Part shown: one piece after another, positions 55,985 through 64,000 of the stretch | How positions within the stretch are numbered: position 1 is the stretch's first letter | Layout: the number at the start of each line of letters is the position of its first letter | NCBI GenBank assembly: GCA_015178975.1 | Contig: WHVD01000112.1 | Coordinates: forward strand, 1 to 64,000 | DNA: 64,000 nt | Direction: 5' to 3' | From: Hysterangium stoloniferum | Taxonomy: Eukaryota; Basidiomycota; Agaricomycetes; Hysterangiales; Hysterangiaceae | Translations under genes and position numbers: made by a program | Notes under the pieces: model-generated | The model's input: the letters and a program-made list of their open reading frames with translations, nothing else | Databases searched by the model: none | What the model was told of the DNA's origin: nothing

Positions 55985-56227
55985 GTTTAGTATATACTGT
56001 AGGGTTTATAAAATACAGGCAACAAAACCGTTTGGATGTACAAGCTTCATTAATCCTATTATTACATTGCCATAAATGGACATATGACATAATGGTTATG
56101 TAATCAACATTTTGTGATATTAGAGCATTTATCATAATTTATTCAGAATTTTTAAAATTTATTTTGGGCTAATGCTAAAGGGTCTTTCCAAAACAAAGAA
56201 ATATCCGAATGGTTTTGTTGCCTACTG

Positions 56228-57074
56228 TATCACACTAACCTCAAATGAACCATACATGTGGTCATCTCAATTGAACTTCTTGTGGATTTGTGTAAATTAT
56301 CTGGGATCCAACTTCCAGTGGCATTGAACTTTTATGAACACCACATTGTGGAAGCAAGTCTTGATTCCTATCACCAGGTGCAACATTGAGTCATAAATAG
56401 TGCAAAGTCATAGCTTGGCTGGTAGTTCCTATTCTATTTTGATTTTGTCACTGCTGAAGAAGCTGCGGCAATGTTAAGAGTTGTCAGTCTGTTACAACTT
56501 TGTGACAGCCGATACCATCTAACAAGATCCAGGACAAGAGTCAACAACCAGGAGTTTGGTTCTTCAAAAGGACTTAGTGTTCATTAATTTACTTTTATCC
56601 ATGTGCATGTCTCTGTTCAGATAGATTCATGTAGGTTTGTTAGACTATTTTAATTATTCCAGAATGGTTGACACTGGTGGTCAACAGTCTTAAATTACAG
56701 TCAATTTGAGTCCACTCTCAGACTCCAAGGATCACTTCTATTAGAATGATAAAGGGAGGTGGTGTGAAGATCCATTCCTGGAGACTCCACATTTCCTGGA
56801 TATCATATCAGGTTTCAAACCATCTTCTGGACTAGTATCAAGATCCAGAATCCACTGGAACCTGACCCCCATCCTCAAGTACCCTTTAACTCAAATCCCA
56901 TTCTAGTATTCTGCCCTTAACTAGAGGCCTTCCATTATGACCTTCTGCTCTTTCCTAGCTAGCATCTCTGAGTATCCTTGGTCATTTCTTGACCTGGATT
57001 CTGGCTGGACTCCCTGTGCTTGTTCTATATACATACATCTTTAATCCATGACCCAACCTTCACCACTTGATCAT
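56228..57074. other. CpG-poor interval between two transposons
   Basis: No gene or domain recognised; composition matches the surrounding decayed transposons. Confidence 0.4.
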
Positions 57075-57899
57075 TGTTAAGGTATGTACACGGTGGGTTT
57101 CCGGAGAAACCTGCAGGATATCCAGTAGGACTTGGCTTCAGCTTATAGGCTGCACCCTCACGAGATCGTGTTGTCCAATTTCAGACAGGCAGACGGGAAA
57201 CCTGGGGAGTACGGGCAGGATTTGTGGGTTGAGGGGTCATAGGTCAGAGGTTGTGGGTCGAGAGGTCAGGGGGTCGAGATAAATAAGAGAGATAGATGCA
57301 CCAGAGCCCATGGGCTCTGACTAGGGTGAGTGGTGTAATTCAAGTAGGAGTTTAGAGCGGAAAATGTATTAGATTACTGGGGGGAATCTAAGCTGATTTT
57401 CTGACTGGACTGTATGTACAACATCTGCCAGACTATATAGACCGTGGAATGAATGACATACCAAATCCAGTAATAATGAAATGGAACTAGCAAAACATAA
57501 AATGAGAATAGTAAACACCAAATTTGGTGTTAGGAATGGGATGGAACCGAGCGGAGTCTGAATTGTGACAAATCATAAACCATAATGGGAAGCGGAGTGG
57601 GAGCAGAGTCCAAATCATGACAGGTCATTTGACTAAAATGGGAACGGGGCTCAGTTAAAGTGATGACGGGTTTTCTGAGTGGGGTCCAGTGACTGACATG
57701 TGGGACGAGGTCGGACATAGACAGAGATGGAGTCCAGCGGGTATTCCGGTGACTGATACACGATGTAACGATGTCGAACGTGGACAAGTCTGATGTACGG
57801 AGTCTGGTGGGAATTCCAGTAAACTGACAATTGGTGCGTATGGGGCGCGGGTGTGTATAAGTTGGTGCCTGGAGTCTGGCAGGAATTCCAGTCGTAACA
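57075..57899 (-). repeat. 3' LTR of the old Ty3/gypsy element
   Basis: An 825-base LTR in reverse orientation, bounded by TGTTAAGG at the left and CGTAACA at the right. The polypurine tract follows at about 57903. A conserved ACTATATAGACC block is the TATA region read backwards. Confidence 0.9.
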
Positions 57900-58105
57900 G
57901 TACCCTCCCTTTATGCTGAAGTCCCAAAGAGGCTCTAGACCTAGATAAGGTTCTTGTTGGCTATGTGCATGTGTCAAAAGTCATGTCAGTTACACATGTG
58001 TCAAAGAGTCATGTGATCTGGAAGGTAAGGTTCAGATGCGACGAGCCTATATAAAAATTTGAAAAAATGAAATTTCTTCTTCTTTACTTCCCCCATCATC
58101 ATCAA

Positions 58106-59067
58106 ATGGGTCCTAAACCAACACCATGTAAGCCAATGCCAACCACCAGGCCCTCCATGGGCACTCCATATCAGACACTGCTCTCTGCTGCCCAAATTTT
58201 GGCGCAGCAGGAGGAACAATGTCGACAATGTGAAGAGGCAGAAAAGGAGGCAAGGGAGGTGGAGGAAGCCCTAGACAGGGAATACCAGGTGGCCTTGGCC
58301 ATGGAGGAAGAGGCGGAGAGGCAGAGGAAGAGAGATGAGGAGGAGACTGCATGGGTGGCCATGGAAAAAGCACGGGCAGCTGCAGACAGGGCCACAGTTG
58401 TCGCAGGCAAAGTAAGTCCCAATGTTTCAACTTGTTGAGTTTAAATAACTTGGTATTTTCAGCGCAAAGTGACAGAGGTCGAATTGGAGTCCGAGGGGGA
58501 GCCGGAGAGCCCCCAGAAGGTAAGTGTTGGGCCTATGGGATATCTGGGGAAACTAACCATGATCAACAGAAAGCAAGGAAAGCAGCACCAGTCTGCCTGC
58601 CAATGCGGAATGATCCACAGTGTTCCAGTTGCAATGACCAGAACATGGAGTGCAATCAAAAGTCCAGGTGGGGACTGGGGTGCTACCAGTGTGCACACCT
58701 CAAGGCAAGGTGCTTGCTCATCCATGAGCAACCCACAGGATCCAGGGCATGGGACATTAGCGGGACAGATGGGATGTCCAGGTTGGATGATGTATTAGGG
58801 TGGATCGCCGAGGGCATCGAGGCCCAGAATGAGTTGCTTTGAAAAAGCAACAAGGTCCAAATTGTGGTGGTGAATGAGCTCCATGGGCTCCACTTGGAGT
58901 TTTGGAAATTCCTCATGGAGTTTGGCAGATATATATATGAGGAGCCACAAGCTGGGAGTTCCGAGGATGCCGGGTCAGATGAGGATGGGGTGCCCACAGA
59001 GGTAGCGGAGCTTCCTCAGGAGATGGCTGAGGTTGGGCAAAAACATAGCCCCATAAATGTAGATTGA
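58106..59067 (+). pseudogene. Antisense accessory gene, second copy
   Basis: Same gene as 970-1953: exons 58106-58411, 58463-58519 and 58570-59067, with GTAAGT donors and CAG acceptors at the same places. Start MGPKPTPCKPMPTTRPS, coiled coil, then the six-cysteine array CSSCNDQNMECNQKSRWGLG followed by CYQCAHLKARC, and the end SPINVD. Here exon 2 is in frame, but a TGA at 58840-58842 replaces CGG of the other copy. The two copies are thus broken at different points and their consensus is open from end to end. Confidence 0.75.
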
Positions 59068-59289
59068 AATAAAATAGAAGTTTAATAGTGATTTTTTTTT
59101 TTGAAAGTAAAAGTAAAACGTGAAAAAAAAGACATAAGATCAAAGTCTGCAGGATGTCCACTTAAGGACTTGAAACACATGTCAGAACCTGTAAAAGCAA
59201 AGAGAGACATAGGGCGACAGGGAATAATGAAAATGAGTCCAAACATAACATGGGGTCCACGGAGTGTGGTCAGAGAGACGATAGTGGTC

Positions 59290-60470
59290 CAGGTTTGAGT
59301 GGATAAGCTGTATGAAAGTCAATAACAATTTCCATGGCATTACTGAGTTCCATGGCCAAAATCCATGAAGTTTCTTCATCGGTGCCCTCATAACCCACCC
59401 ACTTGACCAAGTAAAGCAATTTACAAGTGTGTCGACACTTATCAATTTTCGAATCTAAAATTTGTGAGATTTCAAATCTCCATCAATAATGACTGGAGGG
59501 GGCGGAGATTGCATGCGATCCAGGATAGTGTTGGCAGTACATGGTTCTAACATAGAGACATGAAATACCGGGTGTACTGCACACATGCTATCCAGAAGCC
59601 GTAGGGTCCAAGAGACTGAACGTACTTGTGTGATAATTTCAAAAGGACCTAAATATTTTTCAGTAAGCTTTTTTGATGGACGGGTAGTCTGAAATAATCG
59701 AGCTTTGACAAAAACACGGTCACCAATCTTGAAGTTGGGTGGTGGAATCCAGTGTTTGTCTGCTGAATGTTGGTCTTGCTCTTGGGCGGACTTTATAGCA
59801 GTCCGGAGTTCCTCGTGGAGCTCATGGAGGTCCATGGTGAACTCTTGAGTGTGAGCAGAGGTGAGATTTTGTTCTGGATGTACTGTAATATTTGGATTAT
59901 ATCCTTTATTTGCAAAGAATGGGGCAACACCAGGAGTGGCTGAGGGTGCATTGTTGTAAGCAAATTCTGCAAGTGGTAGCAAGGATTTCCAATTGTCCTG
60001 TTGATAATTGCAATATATGCAGAGATATTGTTCCAATGTCTGGTTGACATGTTCGGTTTGTCCATTGCCTTCTGGGTGATGTCCGGACATGAAATGTAAT
60101 TTCATGTACAAGGATTTCCTGAGGGATCTAAAGAAGTGAGATACGAACTCTGATCCTCGATTGGAGGTTACGTGAGATGGAACTCTGTGCTTGGAAAATA
60201 CGTGGATAATAAAAAGTTCCGCTAACTGCATGGACATAATTTTATCATGTGTAGGGATGAATATACCTTGTTTTGAGAATCTGTCAACAATGACTAGAAT
60301 GGCAGAAAAGCCTTTGGAGTCCAGTAGGTGTTCAATGAAATCCATAGAAATAGAATTCCATGGGTGTTCTGGTACTGGGAGTTGTTTCAAAAGGCTGTAT
60401 GGCTTGTGTCGCTGAGATTTCGAGTGGGGACAAGTAGTGCAAGATTACAATAGTGCGTAACGAATCCACG
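59290..60470 (-). pseudogene. Integrase and chromodomain, decayed
   Basis: The catalytic core opens at about 60390 (SISMDFIEHLLDSKGFSAIL with the first Asp, then VDRFSKQGIFIPTH). The second Asp position reads SNRGSEFVSHFF: the usual Asp of SDRG is Asn here. LAEFAYNNAPSATPGVAPFF and the C-terminal domain follow. A frameshift near 59470 cuts off the chromodomain, which continues in another frame to about 59290. The zinc-binding N-terminal part continues up to the nested LTR at 60867. Confidence 0.85.
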
Positions 60471-60867
60471 GAGTCCAGGCCAAGTATATTCTCTTCTTAT
60501 TAATGATAGAGTTTTGTTGTACCCGAAATGTCCTGAGAGTGGATGATCATGTTTGTACTGAAGGATCCTGAGGTGGAGGCCGTCGGAGTCTGGTACATAG
60601 ATGCGATTGTCAAGTCTAATGAAACCATGCTGATCAAGAGACCACTGGGGTTGATGGGGTCCACGGGATTGTCAAGGTGTGCTTTAGTAATCAGGTCTAG
60701 CGGAATTGCCAATAGAATATCTTGATGTAACTTCTCAATATCCATAATGATAATTCCACAGACAATGGGATTGATGAGGAAAGTTGCACAGACTGATGCG
60801 GTAAGTTGCTGATTTGTGAAAATAGGTTTCAGGTTGTGCGGGTTTACTGTGGCATAGTTGTTGCTCC

Positions 60868-61665
60868 TGTTATGACCGGACAATCCCACCAGACTCCGGG
60901 CACTAACCTGTATGCCCCCACGCGCTACAAGCACCAATCGTCTGTTTATAGGATTTCCCGCCCGGACTCCATTACATCAAGACTCGTTACGTTCAACCTC
61001 ATTACGACACATATCAGTCACCGGACTTCCCCCGGACTCCGTCTCTGTCTATGTCCGTCTTCGTCCCACGCATCAGTCACCAGTCCCCGCTTAGAATCCC
61101 GTCACCGCTCTAATTGAGCCCCGTTCCCGTTTTAGTCAAATGACCTGTCACGATTTAGGACTCCGCTCCCGCTCCGTTTCCCGTTATGGGTTATGCTTTG
61201 TCACAATTCGGACTCCGCTCCGTTCCGTCCCGTTCCTAACACCAATTTGGTGTTTACTATTCCCGTTTCATGTTTTGTTAGTTTCATTTCGTTATTACTG
61301 GATTTGGTATGTCATGCATTCCACGGTCTATATAAACTGGCAGATGTTGTACATACAATCCAGTCAGAAAATTAGCTTAGATTCCCCCCAGTAATCTAAT
61401 AACATTTTCTGCTCTAAAACCTTACTTGATTCACATCGCTCGCACTAGTCGGAGCCCACGGGCTCCGGTGCATCTATCTCTCTCAACCAATTTGACTTAT
61501 GACCTACGACCCACGAACCCCGCCTGGACTCCCTGGGATCCCCGTCTGTCTGTTTGAAATTGGACAACACAATCTAGCGAGGGCGCAGCCTATAAGCTGA
61601 AGCCAAGTCCTACCGGATATCCCGCGGGTTTCTCCGGAAACCCGGCCTGTGTGTGTATCCTAACA
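60868..61665 (+). repeat. Solo LTR nested in pol, with target-site duplication
   Basis: 798 bases, TGTTA...TAACA, close to the 2164-2983 LTR and still CpG-rich. It is flanked on both sides by GCTCC (60863-60867 and 61666-61670), a perfect five-base target-site duplication. This shows insertion followed by LTR-LTR recombination. Confidence 0.95.
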
Positions 61666-61670
61666 GCTCC

Positions 61671-62878
61671 CCTCTTTAGGATAGATGTCCCATTGTCTAG
61701 TTAAAGTGTTGGGTTTGCTGCCGAGATGGCCAGGTCGAAAACGGATAACCATATTGAAAGCAGATAGATATTCAGACCAGTGGGCCTGCTGACAGGTCAA
61801 AAGTTTTGTAGTAGAAAAGTATTCCAGGTTTTTGCGATCTGTTACAATGTCAATCAGAGTTCCCAAGCCTTCCAAATAGTGTCGCCACATTTTGAAAGCT
61901 GAAAAAAATTGCCAGGAGTTCCTTATCATGAACATTGTAATTGAGCTCTGCTCCAGTGAAGGTCCGGGACAGAAAAGCCACAGGGTGGACTTTTCCGTTG
62001 GAGTCCTGGATAGACAGAATGGCTCCAAGTGCATAGTCCGAGGCTTCCGTTTTGACAATGAGTGGGAAGTCTGGTTTCCAATGCGACAGAATAGGAGCTG
62101 AAGAAAAAGAATTTTTTAAAAGATTGAAAGCTTTTTGACACTTATCATTAAAATTCCACAGAGTATCCTTATGTGTAAGATGGGTAAGGGGAACTGTGAT
62201 GTCAGAATATCCGTGGATAAACTGTCTGTAAAAATTGGCAAAGCCAAGGAAGGATTGTATATCTTTAACTTTTCAGGGTTCAGGCCAATCTTTGATGACT
62301 TGCACTTTAGTTTCATCCATGTGGAGCCCATCAGGTCCCATTATGAAACCCAGGTATTCCACAGAGTCCGTGTCAAAAATACATTTTTTACCATTCACGA
62401 ATAAACCATGTTGTCTGAGTCTCCAAAGAACTTCACGGACTTGTTTGTCGTGTTCCACAGGGTCCTCGGAGTAGATAAGAATGTCATCCAAGTAAACAAT
62501 AATGCATACATCGAGCATGTCAGAGAAAATGTTGTTGATAAAATGCTGAAAAACAGACGGAGCATTGGTGAGTCCAAAGGGCATCATCAACCACTTCAAG
62601 GCCCCATAGTGGGTTCTAAAAGTGGTTTTCCATTTGTCGCCCACAGAGATCCAGACCAAATGATAGGTGTATTTGAGATCTATTTCGGTGTAAATCTGGG
62701 CATTCTGTGGAGCATCAAGCAGATCGGATATAAGTGGAAGTGGATACTTATCCTTTTTGGTGACACCATTGAGTCCTCTAAAATCAACACATAGTCTAAG
62801 GGATCCATCCTTTTTTCTGACGAACAGAAAAGGTGCTCCAAAAGGAGACTTTGAGGGTCTGATAAAACCTATGGACAA
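61671..62878 (-). pseudogene. Reverse transcriptase and RNase H, decayed
   Basis: The reverse transcriptase opens at IRPSKSPFGAPFLFVRKKDG, then LRLCVDFRGLN, MPFGLTNAPSVFQHFIN and the catalytic YLDDILIYS. RNase H follows in shifted frames (about 61660-62140). Stops and frameshifts separate the two, and the nested LTR ends the fragment on the left. Confidence 0.85.
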
Positions 62879-63015
62879 ATGTTCATCCAGGAAATCGCAG
62901 ATTGCAGAAAGTTCTGTGGACGAGAGCGGGTAGATATGTCCTAGGATGGCTGGGTACCTTCTTTGAGATCGATTTTCAAGTTGTATTCTCTGTGGGGCAG
63001 AAGCCGGTCAGCTTT

Positions 63016-63702
63016 TCACTTGCTAAAAACATCTGCAAAGTCATGATATTTCTCTGGGACACCTTCTAGGTCAGCAGCTTGCTCAGATGCAGATCCTGGA
63101 GTTGAAAAACATCCAGTTGCTTCATCAATCTTTAAGTTGATAGTGAACACCTGGGACCTGTCCATTTTTGTAGCCATAATAAAAGCTGCAGCATTAATCA
63201 GAGAAATAGACGGAGGTGCAGTGGGTTCCGGGGAAGCCATGGATGCTGTAGGGATCACAGGAGTCCTCGAGACTGCAGGTGCCGGGAAGGCCATGGGTGC
63301 CGTGGAGGCTGTGTCAGGTGCAGCTTCCTTGGTCGCTGCGGGGGTCCAGAATATTATACTGTTAGCTATCCAGTCAATCAATGGATTGTAGCAGGTAAGC
63401 CAGTTGTATCCTAGGACCACTGAGCAACTTGAGTCTAACTGGGTCACATAGAAAGTGACCAACTGAGATGTTCCATGTGGGAAACAGATGGATAAATCAC
63501 AAGCTTGGGTAACAACCGAATTACTTGTGCCATCAAAGAGGTGGAGGCCAATGAGATTTATCGGATAAGTTGTCAACAAATGTTTTTTCATGAATTTCGT
63601 ATCTAGAAAGCAATGAGTTGAGCCGGAGTCTATAAGAGCTGAGAAAACAAATTTTGGAATCATATTAGATATAAGTTTAATAAAAAATGAATCAGAATGC
63701 AA
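63016..63702 (-). pseudogene. Aspartic protease region of pol
   Basis: It contains ALIDSGSTHCFLD, the D-S/T-G active-site motif of retroviral-type aspartic proteases, followed by VVLGYNWLTCYNPLIDW. A Pro/Ala-rich linker follows, then the start of the reverse transcriptase region (EKYHDFADVF). Open over 228 codons, but cut off from gag by a stop near 63790 and from reverse transcriptase by a frameshift. Confidence 0.85.
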
Positions 63703-64000
63703 AAGAGCAGATGCGTTGAGATGGGTAAACTCTTGAATTCATGGAGAGGCAACACAACCCCAACCTGCGCGGAGTCTGCGGGGTTGCTTACTCTTTTTTC
63801 GAGTCAGAAGCTGGTTTGTCCTTTGACGGGGTTTCTGTGGAGGCCTTGGCCATTCGACCTTTTGAAGAGTTTGCTTTTGCCAGCAGACATTCCAGAACTC
63901 GATGACTGGGTTTTCTGCACAAGAGACAGAGGTTATTGTCCATATGTTGTCTTTCCTGTGGGGTCAGTTTGCCATCGGGTCTGAGTTTGCCTGTGAGGTC
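63703..64000 (-). pseudogene. Gag C-terminus with zinc knuckle
   Basis: The minus strand reads KLTPQERQHMDNNLCLLCRK and then PSHRVLEC, a C-x2-C-x4-H-x4-C zinc knuckle, followed by a Lys/Ser-rich tail with a stop. This is the nucleocapsid end of gag; the rest is outside the window. Confidence 0.8.

Larger units (their letters stand above)
54647..56227. mobile_element. Palindromic Tc1/mariner element (two 3' halves head to head)
   Basis: The ends are (C/T)AGTAGGCAACAAAACC and its reverse complement, flanked by TA on both sides (54645-54646 and 56228-56229), as expected for a Tc1/mariner insertion. The left arm 54647-55354 and right arm 55515-56227 are near-identical inverted copies of the transposase 3' half and terminal region. 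The spacer 55355-55514 holds extra transposase sequence belonging to the minus-strand copy. Both arms share the same internal damage, so the inversion-duplication came after the decay. The TA on both sides suggests that the palindrome itself transposed. Confidence 0.85.
57075..64000 (-). mobile_element. Ty3/gypsy chromovirus, old CpG-depleted copy with nested LTR
   Basis: From right to left on the minus strand: gag zinc knuckle, protease, reverse transcriptase, RNase H, integrase, chromodomain, antisense gene, polypurine tract, 3' LTR. It is the same family as 1-2983. CGN codons of the young copy appear here as TGN or CAN at many homologous sites (for example RVQSPPPPVV versus RMQSPPPPVI), which points to methylated-CpG decay. 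The 5' LTR is beyond the window. A solo LTR interrupts pol at 60868-61665. Confidence 0.92.

Noticed and set aside
1..64000. tRNA or rRNA genes
   Set aside because: I looked for the GGTTCGAATCC-type box and paired arms; the few partial matches (for example near 18035 and 31326) lack the rest of a tRNA.

Overview
The window reads as chromosomal DNA of a filamentous basidiomycete, most likely a mushroom-forming agaricomycete. The genes are split by many GT-AG introns of about 45-70 bases. The transposons are Ty3/gypsy chromoviruses, PIF/Harbinger, Tc1/mariner and a tyrosine recombinase. The host genes are of eukaryotic, fungal type. I see no rRNA or tRNA gene and no CRISPR array. All identifications come from reading motifs; no database search was run.

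Layout. 1-2983 is the 3' end of a young, CpG-rich Ty3/gypsy element (integrase and chromodomain, an antisense spliced gene, polypurine tract, 3' LTR). 2984 to about 5840 is a decayed PIF/Harbinger element whose accessory gene carries about thirty 21-base repeats. 6237-13037 holds three tandem paralogues (A, B, C) of an unrecognised six-exon membrane-protein family. 13038-18572 is gene-poor, with faint old direct repeats. 18573-22513 is a polyglutamine-rich putative nuclear regulator. 23040-27911 (minus) is a USP48-like deubiquitinase and 28318-29703 (minus) an APE1-type AP endonuclease. 30105-32308 is a transposon patch: decayed LTR, tyrosine-recombinase relic, foldback element. 33061-38045 is a large multi-exon protein that may be a Red1/SYCP2-like meiotic axis component. 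It converges on an OTU1/YOD1-type deubiquitinase (38249-39592, minus). 39850-40560 is a decayed BRF1 (TFIIIB) copy. 41238-45458 is an intact NRPS-like adenylate-forming reductase, with a decayed partial copy of its 3' end at 47870-48250. 49789-51018 is an intact class I aldolase of the DHDPS family, followed by a decayed enolase-superfamily sugar-acid dehydratase; together they look like a broken sugar-acid (galacturonate-type) catabolic pair. 52843-54379 is a 2-oxoglutarate oxygenase. 54647-56227 is a 1.6 kb palindrome made of two Tc1/mariner halves. 57075-64000 is an old, CpG-depleted Ty3/gypsy element on the minus strand, with a young solo LTR inserted in its pol gene.

Most interesting points: (1) the A/B/C family, three paralogues with the same intron phases and no recognisable function; (2) an antisense, three-exon gene encoding a coiled coil plus a perfectly spaced Zn2Cys6-like cysteine array, present in both Ty3/gypsy copies; (3) the Tc1 palindrome; (4) a non-canonical splice donor right after the catalytic-cysteine exon of the USP48-like gene; (5) several ghost copies of functional genes (BRF1, reductase, dehydratase).
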